From Cacconaster sp045617505 (GTDB lineage Bacteria; Bacteroidota; Bacteroidia; Bacteroidales; UBA932), in assembly GCA_045617505.1 (NCBI GenBank), contig JAZLIS010000006.1, positions 52,808-116,807 of the forward strand: 64,000 nt of DNA, given 5' to 3'. This document shows positions 44,251-52,336 of the stretch, in pieces; within the stretch, counting starts at the first letter, position 1; the number at the start of each line of letters is the position of its first letter. A program made the position numbers and the translations under genes. The notes under the pieces were generated by a model, which had not been told where the DNA came from, searched no databases, and worked only from the letters and a program-made list of their open reading frames with translations.

Positions 44251-44441
44251 TATTTCTTATATCATTACATTGGAAGACTCGGCAGCAATCGCTGCGGCTC
44301 CCCGGCAGGGGTTAGTACAACATTGACTATTCCGGGAAAGGAGCTACATCCAAATGGTTTCTTAAGAAAGATATTGGATAAAAGCGTCGAATATCAATAT
44401 TTACTCAATGGTGTTTGAGCGTAAGCGACTGAAAATCAAGA
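44251..44441. other. Non-coding scar with two GC-rich hairpins
   Basis: No convincing gene. Two adjacent small hairpins, GCAGC-AATC-GCTGC (44282-44295) and CCCC-GGCA-GGGG (44300-44311), lie four bases apart in otherwise AT-rich sequence. Paired small hairpins of this sort occur at ends of single-strand-transposing elements; no transposase is present to confirm it. Confidence 0.4.
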
Positions 44442-44753
44442 TTGAATAATTTAGATAGAAAAATAATTGTTCAATATGGTCGAATAAAAATAGCCCATCA
44501 AGAATTTTGTTTCCCGATGCCTGATACCCAAGGTGATACTCAAGCTGATACCCAAGCTGATACTCAAGGAACAGCTGATTTTGATAAATGGTTGCTTGAC
44601 CAGATTAAATCAGACCCGTCAATCACCTCGGAAAAATTGGCCGGTCTGTCAGGGAAAAGCGTAATCACAATCAAACGGCACTTGAAGAAGATGAAAAACG
44701 TCCGTTATGTCGGCAGCGGATATAGCGGCCATTGGGAGGTGGATGAGAAGTGA
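44442..44753 (+). pseudogene. C-terminal remnant of a COG2865-type ATP-binding/AlbA regulator
   Basis: 103 codons starting at a TTG. After a 25-residue lead comes a DTQ(G/A) tetrapeptide repeated four times, encoded by a 12-bp tandem repeat, and then a winged-helix segment (ITSEKLAGLSGKSVITIKRHLKKMK...VRYVGSGYSGHWEV). This combination is the usual tail of COG2865/AlbA_2 ATP-binding 'putative transcriptional regulators', whose N-terminal ~350 residues are absent here. Either a decayed fragment or a small free DNA-binding protein; the missing normal start favours decay. Lies between the integrase scar and other remnants. Confidence 0.65.
44523..44570 (+). repeat. 12-bp tandem repeat, four copies
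   Basis: Four consecutive 12-base units of the form GATAC(C/T)CAAG(G/C)(T/A) within the COG2865 fragment, encoding DTQG/DTQA. Units alternate C and T at the sixth base, so units 1 and 3 resemble each other and 2 and 4 likewise, as if a 24-base pair had duplicated. Confidence 0.85.
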
Positions 44754-44901
44754 TGGCGGAAATGGCGGGAAACGCCTGTTGGAAAGTAATCTGATAGCCT
44801 GTTCCAATAAAGTTATCTGAGCTGAATATGAAATTCCCCAGCCCTCCGTTAGGAAAGCAGGGGAAAGTTTTACAGTTACGCCGGACTATTGCCGGGGAAT
44901 T
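44754..44901. other. Short gene-free gap
   Basis: 148 bases with no gene. TTCCCC and GGGGAA (about 44845-44877) could pair around a 19-base loop, a possible weak hairpin beyond the small minus-strand ORF; nothing else seen. Confidence 0.3.
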
Positions 44902-45138
44902 TTAGAAGCCGATGCCGCCTCCAGGGTTGTCGCCTCCGGATTCGCCGCCGCCTTCGTTGCCGCCCTCAGGCTGTCCTCCCGGGTTGTTGTCCTGAGGAGC
45001 GGGCTGCTCGTTGGATGATGCGAACTTGGCTACTGCAAGCATATCGCCCGATTTTTCGCCAGTGGTCACATCGACAAAAAAGTACTTGAAAAATACTTTC
45101 GGATTACCGGTTGACACTGCGCCTGTTGTTAAACCCAT
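44902..45138 (-). CDS. Small hypothetical protein with Gly/Asn-rich tail
   Basis: 78 residues from the ATG at 45138; a stop three codons earlier prevents extension. The first half (GNPKVFFKYFFVDVTTGEKSGD) is beta-like, and the last third is a low-complexity Gly/Pro/Glu/Asn tail (QPEGGNEGGGESGGD...GGGIGF). I do not recognise a family. It could be the C-terminal end of a larger protein, since it sits among gene fragments and has no clear promoter of its own. It is kept because the amino-acid composition is orderly and the frame is uninterrupted. Confidence 0.4.
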   Translation of the reverse strand: MGLTTGAVSTGNPKVFFKYFFVDVTTGEKSGDMLAVAKFASSNEQPAPQDNNPGGQPEGGNEGGGESGGDNPGGGIGF

Positions 45139-45156
45139 CGGAAAAGTTTATTTTTG
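45126..45156 (+). promoter_or_regulatory. Promoter TTG-N20-TATTTTTG before a signal-peptide stub
   Basis: TTG (45126-45128), 20 bases, TATTTTTG (45149-45156). The next ATG, at 45219, opens a 25-residue stub, so this promoter seems to have lost its gene. Confidence 0.5.
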
Positions 45157-45218
45157 TCGACTGTTGGATCATTTCCATTGTGCGGTCAGAAAAATCAGGC
45201 AATCAACACTATCCTAAT

Positions 45219-45296
45219 ATGAAAAAACTTTTACTCTTCGGGGCGGCGATGAAGATAGCTCCTGTCGAGAGCCGCTGGAACGGCTTCGGAGGGTAA
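45219..45296 (+). pseudogene. Signal-peptide stub of a lost exported protein
   Basis: 25 codons beginning MKKLLLFGAAMKIAPVES and ending at TAA 45294-45296. The start resembles the charged and hydrophobic part of a Bacteroidota signal peptide, but the sequence then becomes unrelated. With a good promoter 60 bases upstream, the simplest reading is that a deletion removed the body of an exported gene. Too short for a firm call. Confidence 0.35.
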
Positions 45297-45567
45297 AGGT
45301 GAAGGATAACGACTGACTTGCGATGCTATGTTTGACAACGGGTTGTTGAGATATTCCGTCTCCGGTGAAGTTGACGCATTCACCACAATGCACCGCCGAC
45401 TACATTCCGGCCCTCCGATGCCCGGCAGTATGAAGGGCGGAATTTTGTGTAATTTTGCACAGCAGAAGGAAATGACTATGCCGTCAGAAAAGATACAGAG
45501 AATTCTTGTCTGGTTTGTTTATGAAGTTTCTATCCATCTGGGGAGGAGAAATAGAGTGGCTTGAAAT
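45297..45567. other. Region without a confident gene
   Basis: 271 bases before the SprT-like gene. A -7 box TAATTTTG is at 45450-45457. An ATG at 45472 opens a 30-residue ORF (MTMPSEKIQRILVWFVYE...) ending three bases before the SprT-like ATG; it could be a leader peptide but has no recognisable relatives. A longer in-frame extension back to 45328 crosses the -7 box and looks random. Confidence 0.3.
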
Positions 45568-46254
45568 ATGATTGCCTCCATCCCGTTCGTTCAGAAGACC
45601 TTTGACCGTTTCAATACCCTCTGTTTCGAGGGGGTGTTGCCCACTGTGCCTGTTGTCCTGACAAGGGCGGGGACATTCCTGGGGAAGATGGAATACAAGT
45701 CAAAGAGGAACCTCTTCGGAATCATCTCATCCCATTATGACTTCCGTCTGAAGATAAGCACGGGCTTTGACCTCTCACAGGAGGAGCTGGAGGATGTTGT
45801 CATCCACGAGATGATACACTATTACATAGCCTACCGCAATCTTCGAGATTCATCCGTTCACGGAGAGATCTTCCGCCGGATGATGGAGACTATCAATAAG
45901 AAATACGGCAGGCACATTTCTGTACGCCATCACGGCAATCCGATGCAGAACCTTGTAAAGGACGGAAACACTCAGTATAAGAAACATTACCTCTGCGTTT
46001 CCACATTCCCGGACGGCAAAAAGGGAATCACTGTCTGCGCATCTACGAAGATATTCGAACTGTACAGGCTTCTTCCCAAGTACTACGGCATAACCAAAAT
46101 GGATTGGTACGGAAGTCTCGATCCCTTCTTCAACCGCTTTCCCCGGGCCAATACACCCAAGATTTACAAGATAACCGAGGAGGAACTGTCCGAACACTTA
46201 CAGGAATCCGTACCGCTGAAGTGTGATGGGCACACTATTGGACCGCTGGATTAA
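45568..46254 (+). CDS. SprT-like zinc metallopeptidase-fold protein
   Basis: 228 residues. The zinc motif HEMIHYYIAYRN (HExxH) lies around residue 79 and a third ligand is plausible in HGEIFRRMM, as in SprT/Spartan-like domains. It begins FVQKTFDRFNTLCFEGVLPTVPVVLTRA, typical of the Bacteroidota SprT-like family. A C-terminal region (KKHYLCVSTFPDGKKGITVCAS) is also conserved. Eukaryotic Spartan degrades DNA-protein crosslinks; the bacterial role is not established. The 3' end overlaps the convergent HD gene by 20 bases. Confidence 0.88.
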   Translation: MIASIPFVQKTFDRFNTLCFEGVLPTVPVVLTRAGTFLGKMEYKSKRNLFGIISSHYDFRLKISTGFDLSQEELEDVVIHEMIHYYIAYRNLRDSSVHGEIFRRMMETINKKYGRHISVRHHGNPMQNLVKDGNTQYKKHYLCVSTFPDGKKGITVCASTKIFELYRLLPKYYGITKMDWYGSLDPFFNRFPRANTPKIYKITEEELSEHLQESVPLKCDGHTIGPLD

Positions 46255-46903
46255 GGTGAACCGCAGTTTCAAGCCGGAACCCCTCTTTCTTTAAAATTTC
46301 TTCGAAGATTGACCGCAGTCTCTTCTCATCCCTTATTATTTCCCGCAGGCATTCCAGCCTTTCGGCATTGGTGGACTCGGGAATCCACAGTTTGAGATAT
46401 CCGCCCTCCGCATACTTGTCGTGAAGATGCTCGAGCGTTCTTTTCCAATGCCCTTCTTTGTCAAGAACGGGATAGTGGGCGAGTGAGAATTGTACGGTTC
46501 TACGGATAACTGTTTCGGGGTCTATCTGGCGGTCTGCCTCGGCAATGAGTTTACCGTATATGCTTCTGGGCTCATGGTCCGAGGATGCCCTGTGGTCTTC
46601 CGCCGCACGGGCGATTGTCTCAATCTGCTGCTCGGAAAACCATCTGCGCAGTTCCGGAGTTTCCCTGATGATTCTTCCTGAAATCAGATGGTGGGTTTCT
46701 CTGTCTTCGCGGACCCCAAGGTCGTGAAATGCGGCAGCCACGGCAATCATATCCTGATTCACGTCGTAATGGCGGCTCATCGCGAGTGCGGACTCCATAA
46801 CGGACTTTACGTGGCTTTCCGTATGGGCGGAGTCGAACTTGCGATATTGGGGAATGATTTCCGAGTTCAGGTATGAGATTATTTCCGATTCTACTTGTTT
46901 CAT
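46235..46903 (-). CDS. HD-domain phosphohydrolase
   Basis: 222 residues from the ATG at 46903. HD superfamily metal site: HTESHVKSVMESAL, AVAAAFHDLGV (HD pair) and a later D in AEADRQID. This resembles small YfbR/uncharacterised HD hydrolases that dephosphorylate nucleotides or similar molecules. A longer frame to 46981 exists, but the -7 box TAACTTTG (46955-46948) lies within it, which argues for the shorter start. Substrate unknown. Confidence 0.88.
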   Translation of the reverse strand: MKQVESEIISYLNSEIIPQYRKFDSAHTESHVKSVMESALAMSRHYDVNQDMIAVAAAFHDLGVREDRETHHLISGRIIRETPELRRWFSEQQIETIARAAEDHRASSDHEPRSIYGKLIAEADRQIDPETVIRRTVQFSLAHYPVLDKEGHWKRTLEHLHDKYAEGGYLKLWIPESTNAERLECLREIIRDEKRLRSIFEEILKKEGFRLETAVHLNPAVQ

Positions 46904-46944
46904 GATTTTCGGAATATTTTTTTTCGCATAGATGCGAAACTTGA

Positions 46945-46976
46945 TTGCAAAGTTAATAATTTGTTGGTTATCTTTG
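46945..46976. promoter_or_regulatory. Face-to-face promoters for the HD and sialate-esterase genes
   Basis: Plus strand: TTG (46945-46947), 21 bases, TATCTTTG (46969-46976), toward the esterase at 47053. Minus strand: TAACTTTG (46955-46948) directly abuts that TTG and points to the HD gene (ATG 46903). The two -7 boxes are 13 bases apart, as in the tsaD/tamB region. The minus-strand -33 is poor. Confidence 0.55.
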
Positions 46977-47052
46977 TTCATGCCGTTTTTTTGTATGATA
47001 TACCGGCGAAATTCGAGTATTTTAACAGATTATAAATAAAACAATTACAAAG

Positions 47053-48498
47053 ATGAATAAAATTATCTTCTCAGTACTTGCAATCTTGATTTTCGCGTTC
47101 TCCGCTTCTGCGGAATTCTCACCGAAGTATCCCTGCAGCGATTCAATGGTGCTGCAGCAAAATACCGATGCCCTAGTCTGGGGACACGGTGATGCCGGCA
47201 AAAATGTCATTGTGAAGACTTCGTGGGATGGTGAAACATATACCGCCAAGGTGGCTTCTGACGGAGTATGGCGCGTATATGTCAAAACTCCTGCAGCTTC
47301 CTACAACCATTATGAAATCACAGCCGAATGTGGAAAGGAGAGATTTACCATACACGACGTTCTGGTCGGCGAGGTATGGATTGCATCAGGTCAGTCCAAT
47401 ATGGAAATGCCAATCAGGGGCTTCTACAACTGCCCCGTGGAGAATTCAAATTATTATCTGGCAAATCCTGCCGGTGCTGACAGGGTTCGTATGTTCACCG
47501 TTTGCATAGACCAGCCGGACGAACCCGCCGCTGACGTTGCAAAGACTAGAGGATGGGAGAAGGCTACCGTGGGCGGCATTGCTGAGATGAGTGCCACGGC
47601 CTATTTCTTCGCCGAGCAGCTGACCCGCAGTCTGGATGTTCCTGTCGGTATTGTGGCCTTTCCACGTGGAGGTGCCCGCGTTGAGAGCTGGCTGCCCAGA
47701 GCCACTGTGGAGGAGTTCGGAGAGGACTGCAGTCCCGAGGCCTTGGCTGCACGCCATGAAATGACACGCCCGTTCCAGATGTACAACGGAATGCAGCAAC
47801 CTGTCAAAGGATATACCGCACGTGGTTTCATCTGGTATCAGGGCTGCAGCAACGTGGGTGAAGACAGGGCTTTCGTCGCCAGAATGACGGAACTCGTACG
47901 CCAGTGGCGTGAGGACTGGGGTGACAAGGACAACAGTATGCCTTTCTATCAGGTCGAGATCGCTCCCTACAACTATGGCGGAGGCTCGCAGGCCAAATCT
48001 CCCGCACTGCGTGCCGCTCAGCACGAGGCCGCCAGAACCATACCCAACAGCGGTATCATCTGCACCAATGACCTGGTCTATCCATACGAATGGTACAACA
48101 TTCATCCTTGTATGAAACAGCCTGTAGGCCGGCGTCTCGCATATCTCGCTCTCAACCGTGACTACGGATTCGGGACCATAGCCTGCTATTCTCCCGAGGC
48201 CGTTTCCATCGCACGCAATGCCGAGGATGCCTCAATGCTGCTGGTTCGGTTCTCCAACTGCCCCAACGGCATTGATCGCGAGCAGGGGGTCGAGGGTCTC
48301 GAAGTGGCAGGTGCCGACGGTGTGTTCCATCCAGTCACATCAGTAAATATGGACTGGAGTGAAAGTACATTGCGAATCAAATGCGAAACCGTGGTCCATC
48401 CCGTCACTGTCCGCTACGGCTGGGGTGATTTCCGTCCCGGAAACCTCCATAACGCCGAAGGACTCCCATTCGTTCCTTTCTATCTCAGCGTGGAATAG
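47053..48498 (+). CDS. sialate O-acetylesterase, exported
   Basis: 481 residues with a signal peptide (IIFSVLAILIFAFSASA). Removes O-acetyl groups from sialic acids so that sialidases can act on mucins; many relatives act on other acetylated glycans. An N-terminal beta domain precedes the SGNH-like esterase core with VGEVWIASGQSNMEMP (nucleophile S115), GIVAFPRGGARVESWLP, and GFIWYQGCSNVG. DLVYPYEWYNIHPCMKQPVGRRLA carries the probable Asp-x-x-His pair. Length and order fit the family. No sialidase is next to it. Confidence 0.92.
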   Translation: MNKIIFSVLAILIFAFSASAEFSPKYPCSDSMVLQQNTDALVWGHGDAGKNVIVKTSWDGETYTAKVASDGVWRVYVKTPAASYNHYEITAECGKERFTIHDVLVGEVWIASGQSNMEMPIRGFYNCPVENSNYYLANPAGADRVRMFTVCIDQPDEPAADVAKTRGWEKATVGGIAEMSATAYFFAEQLTRSLDVPVGIVAFPRGGARVESWLPRATVEEFGEDCSPEALAARHEMTRPFQMYNGMQQPVKGYTARGFIWYQGCSNVGEDRAFVARMTELVRQWREDWGDKDNSMPFYQVEIAPYNYGGGSQAKSPALRAAQHEAARTIPNSGIICTNDLVYPYEWYNIHPCMKQPVGRRLAYLALNRDYGFGTIACYSPEAVSIARNAEDASMLLVRFSNCPNGIDREQGVEGLEVAGADGVFHPVTSVNMDWSESTLRIKCETVVHPVTVRYGWGDFRPGNLHNAEGLPFVPFYLSVE

Positions 48499-48511
48499 AA
48501 AAAACAGCTCC

Positions 48512-49366
48512 TCAGAGTGCCTTGCCGGATTTTCTCTCTTTGTGGTATTCCACCAGGCCGTTGATGGGGTTTTGCAGGATTTTGCCCATACGCATACCAT
48601 TGGCCGATAGTGCCTCCTCAAGGATATCACGGTAGAAGAATGCGATTGAACCGACAAAATTCACGGGGTATTTCCTGAAGTCATAGTGGATGACGTTGCG
48701 GTTGAGGAACTCGTCGAAACTGCTGCGAAGAAGGCCGGCAATATGAGGTTGATCCCTGAATTCGTTGATGAAAGGGGAGAATGAGGCCAGAAAACGACTC
48801 GGCATAGGCTCCTTATACACTTTCCGAACGATTGAAAGGTAGTCCAGTCCGTATCTTCCGACAAATTCCCTTTCAATCTCAGAGGGAAGAAGCCCTTTGA
48901 TGAAGTCAGATATCAGCCGTTTGCCCAGATATGCTCCGCTCGCCTCGTCTCCCAGAATGAATCCCCCCGTCTTGACGTTGGAGACAATCTGCTCACCGTC
49001 ATAGAAGCAGCTGTTCGAGCCTGTGCCGAGGATACAGGCGATGCCGGCTTCGTGGCCGCACAGGGCACGCGCCGCCGCCAAAACATCGGAAACGGCGTGG
49101 CAGGTCGAACCGGGGAAAATCTTATGAAAGCATCTTTCAAGCTTTGACGACGGCTCACCTCCGACCACACCCGCTCCGTAAAACCAGATATCTGCAATAT
49201 TGTTTCCAATCACGGGAACAAGGCTGTCCGAAAGGATGTTTTCGATGTCGGCATCCTCCATAAAGACCGGATTTATGCCGGAAGTCCCGATTCCAACGAC
49301 AGAGCCATCCTCTTTCAACGCTCTCCATGAGACCTTTGTGGAGCCGCTGTCTGCTATTAGTTTCAT
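48512..49366 (-). CDS. N-acetylglucosamine kinase-like (BadF/BadG family) ATPase
   Basis: 284 residues from the ATG at 49366; a GTG three bases earlier is the alternative. ASKHA fold: LIADSGSTKVSWRAL (phosphate 1), AGIACILGTGSNSCFYDG (phosphate 2) and GGFILGDEASGAYLGKRLI. Widespread in Bacteroidota near amino-sugar genes and annotated GlcNAc kinase or BadF/BadG/BcrA/BcrD ATPase. Predicted to make GlcNAc-6-phosphate from sugars released by exported enzymes such as the neighbouring esterase and GH127. Three bases after the GH127 stop, so co-transcribed with it. Confidence 0.85.
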   Translation of the reverse strand: MKLIADSGSTKVSWRALKEDGSVVGIGTSGINPVFMEDADIENILSDSLVPVIGNNIADIWFYGAGVVGGEPSSKLERCFHKIFPGSTCHAVSDVLAAARALCGHEAGIACILGTGSNSCFYDGEQIVSNVKTGGFILGDEASGAYLGKRLISDFIKGLLPSEIEREFVGRYGLDYLSIVRKVYKEPMPSRFLASFSPFINEFRDQPHIAGLLRSSFDEFLNRNVIHYDFRKYPVNFVGSIAFFYRDILEEALSANGMRMGKILQNPINGLVEYHKERKSGKAL

Positions 49367-49369
49367 CAC

Positions 49370-51211
49370 TTACTTTTCGTTATAATCCACCCACACTTTC
49401 ATTGGGCAGGCCTCGCGGTTGTCCCAGGCGAAATATGGTATGAAATTCAATTGCCCGGCCTCCGTTGCAGCGGATATTGCAGGGATGCCGCCGAACAGGG
49501 CGGGGAAGTTATTGATGGCGAAAGAAGCCGATGCCCCAAGAGTGGCGGCACCGTATGTGTCGGGATTGTCGATTCCCTCCAAACAATAAACCAGAGGCCC
49601 TCGCATAATTGCCCGCTTTCCTTCATCCGCCTTGACCTGCGGCGCCGCGCTGACCATTCTGACAGGCATATCGAAATTCAGGTCGATGCGGTCTCTATCC
49701 TTCCATCTGCGGGAGAGGACAAGATAACCCTTGTCCAACTTGTTTGCAGGGTGCGTTATGCTCTCTCCATTGAGAGTTGCCTCCCAGTTTTCGCACCAGG
49801 CGGGGATTCGGATTTTCACGGTGCGTTTCCCCGATTTCGGGTTGGATATGGTGATGCCCACTTTTCCGTCATAGGGGTAAGCCGTTGTCTGTTCCAGCGT
49901 AAGCCCCCCGGCAGTGACTTTGCTGCCCACGAAGAGGTTAACATAGACCGTCCTGTCGGCACTGCCGTAGATGTAGTTGCCCACGGAAGGAATGAACCTG
50001 CAGAGGTTGGAAGGACAGCAGGCAGTCCCGTACCACTCCTGTCTGTGGTGATTGCCGTCCGATTCGAGAGGATTGACATAGAAGAATTTGTCACCTTTCT
50101 CGGAGATTCCGGAGAGGACACCGTTGTAAAGAGACCTTTCCAGAATGTCAATATATCCGGCATCTCCTGTCATCCCGTTCATCCTCCAGTTCCAGAGCAC
50201 CATACCGATGGATGCGCAGGTTTCGCAGTAGGCTTCTGCGTTCGGGAGATCGTAGTCAGCGGAAAAGCCCTCGACGTGGCCGCTGTGTCCGATGCCTCCC
50301 GTGATGTACATCTTGCACTTAACAATGTTGTCCCACAGGCGGAACAGGGCTTCCATATATCCCTTGTCACCGGTGTATGACGCCACGTCCGCCATTCCGC
50401 AGAAAAGATACATCGCCCGTACTGCGTGGCCGGCTATTTTCTCCAGTTCCCGCACCGGTACAACGTCCTGATAGTGAGTAACGTCCATTCCGTTGCCGAA
50501 CATTCCGTGGCCGTGTCCACGTTCGTCTATGAGCCATTGCGCGAAATCGAGGTATTTACGCTCTCCTGTTGTCCTGAAGAGCTTCACAAGTGCGAGTTCA
50601 ATCTCCTCGTGACCCGGCACCCAATCTTTCTTTCCGGGGCCGAACATCTCCATCATATGCGCCACCATCCTTTCTGAGACATCCAGCAGTTTCCGCTTGC
50701 CGGTGACGTCGTAATATGCGATGGCCGCCTCAATCATATGGCCCGCGCAGTACATTTCGTGTTTGTCCATATCGGTCCATCTGCTCTTCAGGCCGGTCAG
50801 AGTGTAAAAGGTGTTGATATAACCGTCGCTCTGCTGCGCTGCCGCCATCTTGTCTATCCATTCGTCGCATTTCGCTTCAAGCTTCGGGTCCGGATTGTTC
50901 TTCAGTGAGTATGCCATCCCTTCAAGGGCCTTATAGACGTCGGAGTCATCGAAGAAGATTCCCGAATGCCCTCCCTGACCGGTGGCTGCGTTCTCGAAAT
51001 TGCGGATGCGTCCGGTTCTGTTCTCTATCTGGTCGATGCATACACCTGTTGTCACGTCCTTGACTTTGTCCAGCATCGGGGTCCAGAATGCGTCATTGAT
51101 GGCAACTTCGGAAAATATGACCGGCTGGACGGCCTTTTTCCCTGAGGGGGAACCGCAGGCGCACAGCATAAAAGCGGCCGAGACGGCAAGCAGCAGATTC
51201 ATTTGTTTCAT
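49370..51211 (-). CDS. GH127 beta-L-arabinofuranosidase-like lipoprotein
   Basis: 613 residues. Lipoprotein signal with lipobox LCACG. The (alpha/alpha)6 barrel carries the family's zinc/cysteine catalytic set: NAEAYCETCASIG at about 322-334 (catalytic Glu and first Cys) and YGTACCPSNLCRF at about 395-407 (paired Cys). FWTPMLDKVKDVTTG and GQGGHSGIFFDDSDVYKALEG fit the DUF1680/GH127 family. Releases L-arabinofuranose from plant glycans or hydroxyproline-linked arabinosides. Lies 57 bases downstream of the AraC-type regulator on the same strand. Confidence 0.9.
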   Translation of the reverse strand: MKQMNLLLAVSAAFMLCACGSPSGKKAVQPVIFSEVAINDAFWTPMLDKVKDVTTGVCIDQIENRTGRIRNFENAATGQGGHSGIFFDDSDVYKALEGMAYSLKNNPDPKLEAKCDEWIDKMAAAQQSDGYINTFYTLTGLKSRWTDMDKHEMYCAGHMIEAAIAYYDVTGKRKLLDVSERMVAHMMEMFGPGKKDWVPGHEEIELALVKLFRTTGERKYLDFAQWLIDERGHGHGMFGNGMDVTHYQDVVPVRELEKIAGHAVRAMYLFCGMADVASYTGDKGYMEALFRLWDNIVKCKMYITGGIGHSGHVEGFSADYDLPNAEAYCETCASIGMVLWNWRMNGMTGDAGYIDILERSLYNGVLSGISEKGDKFFYVNPLESDGNHHRQEWYGTACCPSNLCRFIPSVGNYIYGSADRTVYVNLFVGSKVTAGGLTLEQTTAYPYDGKVGITISNPKSGKRTVKIRIPAWCENWEATLNGESITHPANKLDKGYLVLSRRWKDRDRIDLNFDMPVRMVSAAPQVKADEGKRAIMRGPLVYCLEGIDNPDTYGAATLGASASFAINNFPALFGGIPAISAATEAGQLNFIPYFAWDNREACPMKVWVDYNEK

Positions 51212-51268
51212 AGTTCAAACTTTTCTGTAAATTTACACAAAATGATGTGATATCCATACGGGCAGTTT

Positions 51269-52177
51269 TTAGGAATTCCTGTAGGTTGCCGGCGTCATCC
51301 CGACCTCCTTGTAGAAGAATTTGTAGAAGGAGGGGACGCTCGCGAAATGCATTCTGAAGGCTATCTCCTTGATGCTCAGGTTGGAGTATTTCAAAAGGTT
51401 TTTCGTGTCCAGTATGATGAACCCGTCCAGCCAATCAGCTGCGCTCCTGCCGCTGATTTCTTTTATCAGTTTTGATAGATACTTGGGGGTAAGGCACAGT
51501 TTGTCAGCATAGAACTTCACGTTCCGCTGTGAGGCGTGGTGCTCTGCCACCAGTTTGAGAAAGTTTTCGTATATGGTGTTGCTCCTGACTGAGCGGGGCT
51601 TCACCTGCCTTTCAGCAGCATCGAGCCGGTTCTTCCAGATTGAACCCATCAGGGAGAAGATGGACGCACTCAGGTATTTGACCGCCTTGTCATTGTTCGA
51701 GATGTAGGTGCGGAGCAGGGCATCGGCCAGATAATAGTATTTCTCCAGCAGGGTTCTCTCTCCGTCCGCCAAACGTATGCAGGGATCTTTCAAAGCGAGA
51801 AGGCTGTCCTCATACAATCTGCCGAAATCCACACGTACGTCAGTTATGAATGATTCCGTTGAAGCCACAAGGATAAAATTCAGTTTCTGTATCTCCTTTG
51901 AATCGTATGAAGTGACCCTGACGATGTTCCCAGGGGTATAGATTATCAGCGAACCTTCCTCCACCTTGTATGAGCGGAGATTTATGTCTATGGAGAAACT
52001 CCCTTCAATGCAGAAGAAGGCGAGGAACCCGTTGAACCTGACAGGATGCTTCATGAAATCCATGGATTGGTCATAGGAGAGGGTCGCTATGAAGAATTCG
52101 TCTCCCAAAGAGCGGTAGCTGCCACCGGGAAACCGGCTGAGAAGTGTAGGAATGTCAAGAATATGTCTTTCTGTCAT
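51269..52177 (-). CDS. AraC-family transcriptional regulator
   Basis: 302 residues from the ATG at 52177; a TTG 18 bases earlier is possible. The N-terminal cupin-like sensor (FNGFLAFFCIEGSFSIDINLRSYKVEEGSLIIYTPG) and two C-terminal helix-turn-helix motifs (KFYADKLCLTPKYLSKLIKE and SIKEIAFRMHFASVPSFYKFFYKE) are clear. Divergent from the TolC-HlyD-ABC2 export operon across a 159-base gap and upstream of GH127. The divergent placement makes the export operon the most likely target, as in similar Bacteroidota loci. Confidence 0.93.
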   Translation of the reverse strand: MTERHILDIPTLLSRFPGGSYRSLGDEFFIATLSYDQSMDFMKHPVRFNGFLAFFCIEGSFSIDINLRSYKVEEGSLIIYTPGNIVRVTSYDSKEIQKLNFILVASTESFITDVRVDFGRLYEDSLLALKDPCIRLADGERTLLEKYYYLADALLRTYISNNDKAVKYLSASIFSLMGSIWKNRLDAAERQVKPRSVRSNTIYENFLKLVAEHHASQRNVKFYADKLCLTPKYLSKLIKEISGRSAADWLDGFIILDTKNLLKYSNLSIKEIAFRMHFASVPSFYKFFYKEVGMTPATYRNS

Positions 52178-52336
52178 ATCTGCCGATGTTTTCAATTTTT
52201 TTCAAATATAATGAATTTATTATCCAAAGTCGCTTTTATGCGATAAATTGATAATTAAATAGCTCAAAATAGTATTCATACTTCTTCATTTGGCAAATAA
52301 TTTGTCCGAATTCAGGCCGCATATAACGATTGAGTA

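Noticed and set aside
45328..45564. 78-codon ORF before the SprT-like gene
   Set aside because: Composition looks random, it crosses a -7 box, and no family is recognisable; only the last 30 codons from 45472 might be a leader peptide.
47053..51211. A complete polysaccharide utilisation locus
   Set aside because: Glycan enzymes are present, but no SusC/SusD pair or hybrid two-component regulator occurs anywhere in the window.
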